A stretch of 13,061 nucleotides of DNA from Candidatus Babelota bacterium (GCA_013213985.1 JABSSP010000045.1:1-13061), one strand, 5' to 3'. Counted from the stretch's first letter, positions 1 to 6,618 are shown. Program-made: numbers and translations. The notes: a model not told the origin generated them from the letters alone.

Positions 1-186
1 AAAAAAAAAATTCAAGAAAACTTGCAAGCTGTTGTTCAGCACTATGGAGATTTATTTCATGCGCATCATGCTGCGGATCATCAAATCAAAAAAAAATTAA
101 AGATTAATAAGAAGGGCTCACAGAGAAGCGAGCCCTTTTTCATTACCGAGCTATACGCGAAAAATTCTCCCTTTTCCCATCGATAG
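1..186 (+). CDS. 3' end of an unidentified protein gene (partial)
   Basis: Frame 1 is open from the left edge to TAG at 184-186, with no start in the window. The first ~35 codons look coding (acidic, His-rich, then a Lys-rich tail: QAVVQHYGDLFHAHHAADHQ, followed by KKKLKINKK). The last ~25 codons run through a rho-independent terminator at 112-140, which is unusual for a real C-terminus. A one-base slip in the run of nine A at 88-96 would bring in a stop before the hairpin: frame 2 has TAA at 98-100 and frame 3 has TAA at 105-107. The true end may therefore lie near 100. No family was recognised and the product is unknown. Confidence 0.4.
   Translation, partial: KKKIQENLQAVVQHYGDLFHAHHAADHQIKKKLKINKKGSQRSEPFFITELYAKNSPFSHR
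112..140 (+). terminator. Rho-independent terminator
   Basis: AAGGGCTC (112-119) pairs with GAGCCCTT (130-137) around a 10-nt loop, and a five-T tract spans 136-140. This GC-rich stem followed by T residues is a classical intrinsic terminator on the plus strand. It closes the transcription unit entering from the left and separates it from the gene starting at 337. Confidence 0.8.
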
Positions 187-265
187 CACTGCAATACATT
201 TCTTAATAATAAAATCATGATCCATAGTATACTATCAACATGACGTATTTTCTATATACCTCCTT

Positions 266-293
266 TGGACAAAAAATGTCAAGCAACTAAAAT
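266..293 (+). promoter_or_regulatory. Probable sigma-70 promoter of the DUF721-TPR unit
   Basis: TGGACA (266-271) and TAAAAT (288-293) are separated by 16 nt, each matching the -35 and -10 consensus at five of six positions. Transcription would begin near 300 and leave a leader of about 37 nt before the ATG at 337. The remaining spacer, 187-265, holds nothing else I can support apart from a 12-bp palindrome at 224-235. Confidence 0.45.
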
Positions 294-336
294 TCGGTTT
301 CTGATACATAATTGTAAAAAATAAAAGAACATAACT

Positions 337-816
337 ATGGCACATAATGTTAAAGATTTACTCAAAAGCTTTATACATCAAGAAGTAAGCTGGAAACATC
401 TACTTATCAAAAATTGGAACGACATCATGGGAAACCTCAGTGATAAAGTTCAACTTATTAAAGCGACCAAAGATACGTTAGTTCTTGGTGTTCACGATTC
501 TTCATGGCTGCAAGAGTTATATCTTCTTTCTCCCATACTCATCAAACAAATTAACCAAAAGCTAGACCAGCCGTACGTAAAACAGCTACGCTTTAAAAGG
601 CTGGCACGGACAAAAAACAAAACTTGGCAACGAAAGGTGATCGCTAAAAAGCACAAGAGTGAACCAGTCAAACTGAATAGCCAAGAAGAAAAAATATTGT
701 CTGGGGTACAAGACCAAGAACTCAAAGATGCATTGCGTAACTTTCTTGTACGCTGCTATCAGGAGAGAAAAAATGAAGATACCGGTCACCCTCCTTTTAA
801 TGCTCGGTCTGATTAA
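337..816 (+). CDS. DUF721 / DciA-like protein
   Basis: This 159-aa protein has the layout of the DUF721 family. An N-terminal helix (LLKSF, 8-12) is followed by a W-x-x-I-M-G segment (residues 27-32). A strand-turn unit (LVLGVHDSSWLQEL, 48-61) and a helix of repeated leucines precede a basic strand (VKQLRFKR, 81-88). DUF721 includes DciA, the ancestral loader or operator of the replicative helicase DnaB in bacteria lacking DnaC/DnaI, so a cytoplasmic role in replication initiation is a reasonable inference. It is not proven by sequence alone. The tail after residue 90 is basic and probably disordered. The ATG at 337 has only a weak purine-rich Shine-Dalgarno sequence (AAAAGAA). The last 44 bp overlap the next gene in another frame, suggesting translational coupling. 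Confidence 0.8.
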   Translation: MAHNVKDLLKSFIHQEVSWKHLLIKNWNDIMGNLSDKVQLIKATKDTLVLGVHDSSWLQELYLLSPILIKQINQKLDQPYVKQLRFKRLARTKNKTWQRKVIAKKHKSEPVKLNSQEEKILSGVQDQELKDALRNFLVRCYQERKNEDTGHPPFNARSD

Positions 817-2488
817 CACGCTACACGCAACAACTTCAAACAATTATCATCGTTATTTTTATGCCAACTATAAACAATTTAAGGGTGATAAAAAAACTGC
901 TCAAGATTGGTATGACAAAATAATTGCGTCTCATGGTTCACATCATATTTACCGCGGTTATTTACACTTTCTTTCATTGACTCACAACAATGCAAAAATT
1001 GTGGCACTCATTCCGCGACTTGATAAATCGTTTAAAGACGATGCAGAAGTACAGCTCATTTTTGCCAAAGCACTTTCGGCTGTAGGCAACCATAAATCTG
1101 CAAACAATAAAATTATTGCTCTCAGCAGAGCACATAAAAATAATCAAGAAATTGCCCTGCTTGCAACACAGATTTATATGAAACGCAAAGAGATGAAAAA
1201 TGCATTGTCGGTGATCGACGATTTGCTGAACAATTCACCACGCAAATCAAACAACTACATTTTTTATTTCTTAAAATCACAAATTTATATTGCAATGAAT
1301 AAAAAACAAGAAGCTCTTGAACACGTAAAACAAAGTCTTGAGCTCTATCCTAAATTTGACAAAGCATGGTTGTTACTTGCCTTGCTTGAAGAAGAATCTG
1401 GACGCATCGATAAAGCGGTAAAAGGATACACAAGCTTTTTGCAAGTAACACGCACACCAAACATAAAAATACAAAATCACTTAATGGCGTTGGCCATAAA
1501 GCAAAAAGTAACACCGACACAACTAAAAGTTGTCAACGCACCTGCTTCAGCTTTTGAAGTTGCACTCTTTTTCACAGAACAACATCATTACAGACAAGCG
1601 CTACAGGCAATAGATCTCCACTTAAAACAACATGCTCGACATGTCCAAAGTAAACTGTTAAAAATTCAATTACTCAGCGTCTTGAATCAAAAAGACATGG
1701 TCTTAAAACAATTAAAAAAATGGATTCTGGAAGAACCAACCATGGATATTTGGTTTGAAATAGCTCATTTATTAAGTAGAAATAATGTACCGACGCATAA
1801 GATTATCGAACTGTTACAAGACATTGAAAAAAATGATTCACGTAATATTTTACCCGTTATTTATTTAGCTGATTTATATATTCGTGAAAAAAATATGCCA
1901 AAAGCTTTGAACTATCTGCGCAAATCAACTCAAATAAGTAAAGACAAAAAAGTTCAAACAAGTGCACTTTTTCAAATGGCACTCTTGTACCACGATCAAC
2001 AAAAGTATAAAAAAATGCAGGAACTTTTACTTGAAGGTCAACAACTTGAACAAAACTATGGGCCACTTTTAAATCTTCTTGCGTATTCATATGTTAAAGA
2101 AAACAAACACTTAAACGAAGCGAAAAAATTAATCAAACAAGCACTCAAAAAAGATAAATATAATTCACATTATCTTGACACCCTTGCAATGGTACATTAC
2201 ACACAAGGTGCAGACAAAAAAGCAATCATCTTATTAGAAAAAGCACTTAAACATGCACCACAAGATGCAACACTCCTTGGGCACTTAGGAAAAGTCTTTG
2301 CACACAAAGGCGATACGCAACGTGCACTTGAAACATTCAACGAAGCAGTAAAACTTGCAAAAAATGAAAAGGAAAAAACAAAATATCAAAAAAGAATGGC
2401 GCAACTTTCTGTACATAATAACATAGTTTTTCCTCAAGCAAAGCGTATAAAAACATCTAAATTATCAGGGGTTAAGGAGTTACTCTAA
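773..2488 (+). CDS. Exported TPR-repeat protein
   Basis: This 571-aa protein consists of tetratricopeptide repeats behind a signal peptide (MKIPVTLLLMLGLINTLHA, residues 1-19). I chose the ATG at 773 because AGGAG at 761-765 stands 7 nt upstream and the signal peptide begins exactly there. An in-frame ATG at 728 would bury the signal behind 15 extra residues. The clearest repeats lie at about 170-225 (ALEHVKQSLELYPKFDKAWL) and 430-530 (YLDTLAMVHYTQGADKKAII; LLGHLGKVFAHKGDTQRALE). The middle (230-400) is a degenerate helical-hairpin region. TPR superhelices are protein-binding scaffolds, so this is probably a periplasmic or surface-exposed scaffold, perhaps in envelope assembly or secretion. 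There is no lipobox cysteine after the signal. The gene overlaps its upstream neighbour by 44 bp and ends just before the rnpB promoter. The specific partner is unknown. Confidence 0.85.
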   Translation: MKIPVTLLLMLGLINTLHATTSNNYHRYFYANYKQFKGDKKTAQDWYDKIIASHGSHHIYRGYLHFLSLTHNNAKIVALIPRLDKSFKDDAEVQLIFAKALSAVGNHKSANNKIIALSRAHKNNQEIALLATQIYMKRKEMKNALSVIDDLLNNSPRKSNNYIFYFLKSQIYIAMNKKQEALEHVKQSLELYPKFDKAWLLLALLEEESGRIDKAVKGYTSFLQVTRTPNIKIQNHLMALAIKQKVTPTQLKVVNAPASAFEVALFFTEQHHYRQALQAIDLHLKQHARHVQSKLLKIQLLSVLNQKDMVLKQLKKWILEEPTMDIWFEIAHLLSRNNVPTHKIIELLQDIEKNDSRNILPVIYLADLYIREKNMPKALNYLRKSTQISKDKKVQTSALFQMALLYHDQQKYKKMQELLLEGQQLEQNYGPLLNLLAYSYVKENKHLNEAKKLIKQALKKDKYNSHYLDTLAMVHYTQGADKKAIILLEKALKHAPQDATLLGHLGKVFAHKGDTQRALETFNEAVKLAKNEKEKTKYQKRMAQLSVHNNIVFPQAKRIKTSKLSGVKELL

Positions 2489-2512
2489 TTTTAATAAAAC
2501 TACCTCAAATTA

Positions 2513-2521
2513 TGGTATAAT
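2513..2521 (+). promoter_or_regulatory. Extended -10 promoter of rnpB
   Basis: TGGTATAAT (2513-2521) is a perfect TATAAT preceded by a TGn extension. No good -35 stands 16-18 nt upstream, which fits an extended -10 promoter. The predicted start at about 2528-2530 coincides with the 5' end expected for RNase P RNA from its P1 helix. The gene therefore appears to be transcribed independently of the TPR gene that ends 24 nt earlier. Confidence 0.7.
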
Positions 2522-2530
2522 AAGTCTATA

Positions 2531-2889
2531 GAGGTGGTAAGCTAGACGATCGCTGTAAACCTGGTTTATAGAGGAAAGTCCGGACTCCTAGCGAACAAGA
2601 TGCCTGCGGAGAACTTCGGTTCAACTCAGGGAGGTGAAAACCTATGGAAAGTGCCGCAGAAAATAACCGCCAACCCTGTTAATCAGGTTAGGTAAGGGTG
2701 AAAACGTGTGGTAAGAGCGCACGGGTACGTAGAGTAATCTGCGTGCAGGGTAAACCCCATCTGGAGCAAGACAAAATAGGCATGTACGGTCGTTCGTTCC
2801 GGTTTAAACATGTGGGTATGTCGCTTAGACAAATGGTCGTCACTGTAACCCATTTTACAGACAAAATCTGGCTTATTGCTTGCCACCAC
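2531..2889 (+). ncRNA. rnpB: RNase P RNA (bacterial type A)
   Basis: This is the catalytic RNA that removes 5' leaders from pre-tRNAs. All the landmark segments are present in order. They are GAGGAAAGTCCGGACTCC (conserved region I), GTAAGGGTGAAA, GGTAAGAGCGCAC, the L15 loop GGTAAACCCC that pairs with tRNA CCA, GGAGCAAGACAAAATAGG, and the 3' element ACAGA...GGCTTAT. P1 is a 10-bp helix (2533-2542 with 2878-2887). P2 pairs 2545-2552 with 2834-2841, and P3 is a CTGTAAAC/GTTTATAG hairpin. P4 pairs 2576-2585 with about 2867-2874 and keeps the bulged U at 2579. The J2/4 joining strand (2842-2866) is about 25 nt, longer than the roughly 10 nt I recall for E. coli. The ends are set by P1 and may be a few bases off. 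Confidence 0.97.
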
Positions 2890-2921
2890 TTTTTTAACCC
2901 CCAAAAGGGGGTTAAAAAAGT
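2888..2921. repeat. Perfect 15-bp inverted repeat at the rnpB 3' edge
   Basis: ACTTTTTTAACCCCC (2888-2902) is perfectly complementary to 2907-2921 around a loop of four A. It begins one base after the P1 3' strand of RNase P RNA. It probably ends or protects the rnpB transcript. However, the T run is in the 5' arm and the 3' arm is A-rich on both strands, so it is not a textbook intrinsic terminator in either direction. Confidence 0.75.
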
Positions 2922-2990
2922 GATAAACTAAGTAAACTTCAATCATTTCAAATAGAAATAACACCCACCCTTTTGATTTATTATTATTTT

Positions 2991-3018
2991 TTGATAGAAT
3001 TATAAAGTATTGTATAAT
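2991..3018 (+). promoter_or_regulatory. Sigma-70 promoter of the first HAD-like gene
   Basis: TTGATA (2991-2996), a 16-nt spacer and a perfect TATAAT (3013-3018) make a strong promoter. Transcription would start near 3025, which excludes the in-frame TTG at 3010 as a start codon and supports the ATG at 3040. The surrounding 16-mer TATTTTTTGATAGAAT (2985-3000) recurs with one change at 4778-4793, upstream of the third paralogue. Confidence 0.7.
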
Positions 3019-3039
3019 CTAAAAAAGAATGGAAAAATA

Positions 3040-3843
3040 ATGCTTAAAAAACCCAAATCACTCTTGCCAGCATTGCTTTGTACACTTTTTGTAGCAAATT
3101 TAGCAAATACCGACACTCGCGGTCAAAAACTGACCAATACCAATCCTGATGATATTATCTTTGCGTGGGACATTCATCATGTTTTAGCAAAGCCATTAAA
3201 AAACAGAATCTTAAATAACCTTGAATATTCAAAACTTATTGCTTTATATGCCAAAGCAGCAGGCAGTTGGGTTGCACAACTTTTTAATAAAAAAGAATCT
3301 ACTGAAAATCAAAAACTTGTAGATGAAGCAATCAAAATGCGCAACTCTGGCGATGCATCTGGTGAAGGATTTTATCACATCTTTAAAAAATATGGTCATG
3401 ATGATCTTGCACAAATGGTTCTAAACATCTCAAACGGATATGAACCAATAGCTGAAACACTTGAACTAGTAGCTCAACTCAAAGCACTTGGTTACACAAA
3501 CCGTACTGCTTCAAACATTGGAGATAATTTTTACACAAAATTTAGTGAAAAATATCCGAAAATGTTTAAGGATTTTGATGAAGGTGCAACCGTAACATTC
3601 GTTGAAAACGATGGAACTATTGTTAAAAACCCAATTAAAAAACCTGATCCACAATTTGCTGAAAAATTTGAACAAATGTTTAATCCCGATCACAGCAAAA
3701 CTGTTATTTTCATTGATGATAAAATGAAAAACGTAGAAGGTTTAAAGCGTGACAACTGGGTAACATTACAATTTAAAGATGTTGAACAGCTTTGTGCTGA
3801 TCTACAAGAACTTGGAATCTCGCTTATAAACAAGCATAAATAA
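3040..3843 (+). CDS. Exported HAD-fold protein, paralogue 1
   Basis: This 267-aa protein has a signal peptide (about residues 1-22) followed by a haloacid dehalogenase (HAD) Rossmann fold. Motif I is FAWDIHHVL with D44 as the would-be nucleophile. The second motif-I aspartate, the usual acid/base of HAD phosphatases, is H46. Motif II is TASNIG (S158), motif III is KKPDP (K201) and motif IV is VIFIDDK (D226, D227). The order and the KPDP and IDDxxxNV signatures resemble HAD subfamily IA. The 100 residues between motifs I and II form a helical cap. The substrate is unknown. The signal peptide places it in the periplasm or outside the cell. Start: ATG at 3040, with GGA at 3031-3033. It is the most diverged of three tandem paralogues (268, 249 and 250 codons). 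Confidence 0.85.
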   Translation: MLKKPKSLLPALLCTLFVANLANTDTRGQKLTNTNPDDIIFAWDIHHVLAKPLKNRILNNLEYSKLIALYAKAAGSWVAQLFNKKESTENQKLVDEAIKMRNSGDASGEGFYHIFKKYGHDDLAQMVLNISNGYEPIAETLELVAQLKALGYTNRTASNIGDNFYTKFSEKYPKMFKDFDEGATVTFVENDGTIVKNPIKKPDPQFAEKFEQMFNPDHSKTVIFIDDKMKNVEGLKRDNWVTLQFKDVEQLCADLQELGISLINKHK

Positions 3844-3846
3844 TGA

Positions 3847-3881
3847 GGCGATCAACTCTGTAGTTGATTGCCACTCTTTTT
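3847..3881 (+). terminator. Intrinsic terminator or attenuator between HAD-like genes 1 and 2
   Basis: GGCGATCAACT (3847-3857) pairs over 11 bp (one G-U) with AGTTGATTGCC (3862-3872) around a CTGT loop. ACTCTTTTTATT follows immediately. The next start codon lies only 25 nt beyond the T tract, leaving no room for a separate promoter. Expression of paralogue 2 therefore seems to depend on read-through, making this a likely attenuator. Confidence 0.8.
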
Positions 3882-3905
3882 ATTCAAAAACCAAATGGAG
3901 TAATT

Positions 3906-4652
3906 ATGAATACAAAAACTATTACACAAACAATCTTTAGTGTCCTAACAGCCTTGACTGTAGGGTCATTATCTGCTGCTACCGGTGTACAAAAACCAGA
4001 AAACATCAACCCAGCGAACGTCGAATTTGCGTGGGATCTGCATCATGTTGTAGTGAAACGTGACGACGCCGCCATGTTTTTTAAAAGCATGCCAAGCTGG
4101 GGAAAAATGCTCAAAATTAAATTGAGCAAAAAGAAAAAATATCGCATTGTACGTAAAAAATTAAAAGTACTTAAAGATACGGCTGCTACAGGCCAAGCAT
4201 ACATGGAACTATTTCAGAAACATGGCTTTAATAAACTTGCAGACACGTTTAGAGATCTTGCAAGCCTACAAAAACCAACCAAAGGCATCAAAAAACTGAT
4301 TCAAGAACTTCATGCCATGGGTTATATACAACGTCCATGTTCTAACATCGGTTCATTGTTCTTTAAAGATTTAGCTGCAAAGCTACATGATTTTTTTTGT
4401 TATTTTGCTCCTGGAACTACGGCAACATATGTTCCTGATAGAAAATCAATCATAAAACCTAATCCAGAATTTTATGAAATGCATAATAAAAAATTCAATC
4501 CTAACGGCACAAAAACATTCATCTTTGTAGATGACAAACTAGAAAATGTTAAAGCTGCGCGTGACTCTGGTTGGATAGGAATACAATTTAAAAACGTTAA
4601 ACAGCTTCGTGCTAATTTAATTGAGCTTGGAATTAACGTCAATAAAAAGTAA
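3906..4652 (+). CDS. Exported HAD-fold protein, paralogue 2
   Basis: This 248-aa protein has a signal peptide ending at about residue 24 (VGSLSA|ATG) and the same HAD layout as its neighbours. Motif I is FAWDLHHVVV (D44, with H46 where phosphatases have Asp). Motif II is RPCSNIG (S146), motif III is IIKPNP (K184), and motif IV is FIFVDDKLENVKAARDSGW (D209, D210). The ATG at 3906 follows GGAG (3897-3900) by 5 nt; an upstream TTG at 3864 lies inside the terminator stem and is rejected. It is clearly closer to paralogue 3 than to paralogue 1. The two share DTAATGQAY, PTKGIK and MGYIQRPCSNIGS. This suggests a duplication of 2 and 3 after an earlier split from 1. Enzymatic activity and substrate are unknown. 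Confidence 0.85.
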   Translation: MNTKTITQTIFSVLTALTVGSLSAATGVQKPENINPANVEFAWDLHHVVVKRDDAAMFFKSMPSWGKMLKIKLSKKKKYRIVRKKLKVLKDTAATGQAYMELFQKHGFNKLADTFRDLASLQKPTKGIKKLIQELHAMGYIQRPCSNIGSLFFKDLAAKLHDFFCYFAPGTTATYVPDRKSIIKPNPEFYEMHNKKFNPNGTKTFIFVDDKLENVKAARDSGWIGIQFKNVKQLRANLIELGINVNKK

Positions 4653-4677
4653 AAAACTCCTTTAGTCAAAAACTTTT

Positions 4678-4708
4678 AGCCCCGACTGTAAAAAGTAGGG
4701 GCTTTTTT
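4678..4708 (+). terminator. Intrinsic terminator after HAD-like gene 2
   Basis: AGCCCC (4678-4683) pairs with GGGGCT (4698-4703), continued inside by ACT/AGT after one mismatch, and is followed by a run of T to 4708. It is a strong plus-strand terminator 25 nt after the stop codon. It isolates paralogue 3, which needs its own promoter. Confidence 0.85.
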
Positions 4709-4783
4709 GTCGTAATATTTATAGTTCTAGGACAGGCTTTTTACACAAAAAAGACCATAAATCTTTTATAGGCATAGTATTTT

Positions 4784-4813
4784 TTGATAAAATATTACTG
4801 TTAGATGTTTTAT
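4784..4813 (+). promoter_or_regulatory. Possible promoter of HAD-like gene 3
   Basis: TTGATA (4784-4789) with TTTTAT (4808-4813) at an 18-nt spacing is a weak promoter candidate. The -35 area TATTTTTTGATAAAAT (4778-4793) matches 15 of 16 bases of the region upstream of paralogue 1. An alternative is TTTATA (4765-4770) with TAAAAT (4788-4793) at 17 nt. Position 4653-4840 contains no gene. Confidence 0.4.
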
Positions 4814-4840
4814 TTAAAATTAAAATACAAGGATTGTGTA

Positions 4841-5590
4841 ATGATAAAAATAAACATTTCACTTATGTCGCTATTATTTTTAACTTCTTTTCCGTCAATA
4901 ATCCTACCAGCCGCACAAAAATTAACTCCTGCAAATACCGAATTCGCTTGGGATCTTCATGATGTTGTTGTGCAACATAATATTCCGGCAATAATTTGCC
5001 AAAGTATGCCAAGTTGGTGTGCAATTCTCAATCTTGCATGCAGCTCAAAGAAAGAACATCGTATCTTATGTGCGAAATTAAAAAAACTTAAAGATACTGC
5101 CGCAACAGGACAAGCCTATACAGAATTGTTACATGAGTATGATTTAAATAAACTTGGAGGTCAATTTAGAAAATTAGCGTGTTTACAAAAACCTACCAAG
5201 GGCATAAAAGAACTTATGGCACAACTTCATACAATGGGGTATATCCAACGTCCATGTTCTAATATTGGCTCTATGTTTTTCCAAGATTTAGAAGAAAAAA
5301 TGAATAGTCACTTTTCTTTCTTTTCTCCTGGCACTAGCGCAACCTACGAACCTGATGGTACATCAATCATAAAACCTGATCCAGCGTTTTATGAAATGCA
5401 TAATAATAAATTCAATCCAGATAGGGACAAAACATTTGTCTTTATCGATGACAAACTAAAAAATGTTAAAGCGGCACGTAACGCGGGTTGGATAGGATTA
5501 CAATTTAAAAATGTTCCACAACTTCGAGATGATCTTCAAATACTTGGAATTGATGTACAAAAAAAATTAAACCTTCCTTCTCATTTATAA
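4841..5590 (+). CDS. Exported HAD-fold protein, paralogue 3 (cysteine-rich)
   Basis: This 249-aa protein has a signal peptide (MIKINISLMSLLFLTSFPSI, then ILPA|AQK) and HAD motifs FAWDLHDVVV (D38, H40), RPCSNIG (S140), IIKPDP (K178) and FVFIDDK (D203, D204). As in the two paralogues, the position two residues after the nucleophile is His. Here the following residue is Asp, giving D-L-H-D. AAGGA (4829-4833) lies 7 nt before the ATG at 4841, so the in-frame ATG at 4805 is rejected. The protein carries cysteines at 53, 60, 67, 77, 114 and 139. Paralogue 2 has only the last of these at the aligned positions. In an oxidising compartment these could form disulphides. The function is unknown. No terminator was seen before the next gene. 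Confidence 0.85.
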   Translation: MIKINISLMSLLFLTSFPSIILPAAQKLTPANTEFAWDLHDVVVQHNIPAIICQSMPSWCAILNLACSSKKEHRILCAKLKKLKDTAATGQAYTELLHEYDLNKLGGQFRKLACLQKPTKGIKELMAQLHTMGYIQRPCSNIGSMFFQDLEEKMNSHFSFFSPGTSATYEPDGTSIIKPDPAFYEMHNNKFNPDRDKTFVFIDDKLKNVKAARNAGWIGLQFKNVPQLRDDLQILGIDVQKKLNLPSHL

Positions 5591-5604
5591 CTATACCCCC
5601 CCTT

Positions 5605-5633
5605 TTGACTCAAAATTATTAAACTGCTACATT
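5605..5633 (+). promoter_or_regulatory. Probable promoter of the exported helical protein gene
   Basis: TTGACT (5605-5610), a 17-nt spacer and TACATT (5628-5633) preceded by TGC form an extended -10 promoter. The -35 matches at five of six positions. Transcription would start near 5640, giving a leader of about 43 nt before the ATG at 5683. Confidence 0.5.
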
Positions 5634-5682
5634 TATTTTGATCTTTTGTATAAGAAAAGTCTTTATATCAGCAGGAATAACT

Positions 5683-6618
5683 ATGATACAGAATAAAACA
5701 TTCAAAACACTCCTTGTAGCAGCAACACTCGTTTGCCCTTCACTACACGCTCAAGAACCTGCAACGGAAACGGCAACAGAAAACACAAACGGAACCGTTC
5801 AGCAACCACAACCTCAGCATATAATAAGCGTAAACGACATTGCTCAAAGCATCGCGGATACCGGCAGACAAATTGAAAATCTTGCAATTAAAACTGCTGA
5901 AACTACTGTGGAAGTCGCACGCTTAACCGCACAAGAAGCGCACTATTTTGCAGATGAAGCACAAGAACTTGGAGAAATTATTTCTCAAACAGCAACGGGC
6001 ATTGCACAAAAAATAAAAGAAGCAGCGCACAAGGCTGCAGAAAGAACAAAGGAATTCGCTCACAACATAGCAAATCTTTTTAGAACACCCCGACAAATTA
6101 TACTTGCAACTGATCCGTCCAAAGTAGCAGAAGCGCACAACACCATCGAAATAGTTTTTTCGATACAAAAAATTGAAAATAATAAAGATATTCCTCAATA
6201 CATGAGCGAACCAATGAATGCACTCGAAAAATCAGTAAAAACTAAAACAAATGATGTCAATAATAAATATCGCACATTAGAATCTGCTTATCGTGCTACA
6301 CGCATTGCACTTACCCAAAACCTTGTCACCACTATGCGCATAGATTTCATTCAAGAAGAAACAGAACACAATAGTTCGGATGTTCATATCATCGAAGATG
6401 CAACAACCACTGACATTCATTTTTACCTGCAATCTGGTGATGATGAGCAAGCATGGTGCGAATTAACCGAACGATGCATGAAAGTAGCGCGTCTTGCAGA
6501 TATGACAGATGACAAATTTAATCTCCTTGATGCGCTGCATAATGCAATTAACTTGGCAATTGAAAAAGATGTTCCATGCTCTACCTATGTTTTATCCACG
6601 GTACACGAAGTTATCTAG
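5683..6618 (+). CDS. Exported helical protein of unknown function
   Basis: This 311-aa protein was not recognised. A signal peptide (residues 1-23, ending SLHA|QEP) is followed by a Thr/Glu/Gln/Pro-rich linker (24-46). A long, nearly uninterrupted amphipathic helix rich in Ala, Glu and Lys spans about 50-133, with segments such as AIKTAETTVEVARLTAQEAH and QKIKEAAHKAAERTKEFAHN. The 11-residue-like spacing resembles LEA/apolipoprotein-type or phasin-like helices, but no family can be named. The C-terminal half (about 140-311) is a separate mixed domain with four cysteines or fewer and acidic stretches. The start is set by AGGA (5673-5676), 6 nt before ATG; a TTG at 5638 is rejected. It overlaps gpsA convergently by 8 bp. 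It is probably a periplasmic or surface protein. Confidence 0.75.
   Translation: MIQNKTFKTLLVAATLVCPSLHAQEPATETATENTNGTVQQPQPQHIISVNDIAQSIADTGRQIENLAIKTAETTVEVARLTAQEAHYFADEAQELGEIISQTATGIAQKIKEAAHKAAERTKEFAHNIANLFRTPRQIILATDPSKVAEAHNTIEIVFSIQKIENNKDIPQYMSEPMNALEKSVKTKTNDVNNKYRTLESAYRATRIALTQNLVTTMRIDFIQEETEHNSSDVHIIEDATTTDIHFYLQSGDDEQAWCELTERCMKVARLADMTDDKFNLLDALHNAINLAIEKDVPCSTYVLSTVHEVI

Noticed and set aside
224..235. ATAGTATACTAT palindrome as an operator
   Set aside because: It is short and A/T-rich, so likely by chance, and no cognate regulator is visible. A better promoter lies downstream at 266-293.
2683..2964. Open frames on both strands (2698-2931 plus, 2683-2964 minus) around the 3' half of rnpB
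   Set aside because: They lie largely within the conserved RNase P RNA and have no ribosome binding site or recognisable product.
3010..3039. TTG start for HAD paralogue 1, adding 10 residues
   Set aside because: The codon overlaps the -10 region and would lie upstream of the predicted transcript start; the ATG at 3040 begins the signal peptide.
5596..5602. Run of seven C after HAD paralogue 3 as a phase-variable tract
   Set aside because: It lies outside coding sequence and before the likely -35, and is short; only comparison of isolates would show variation.
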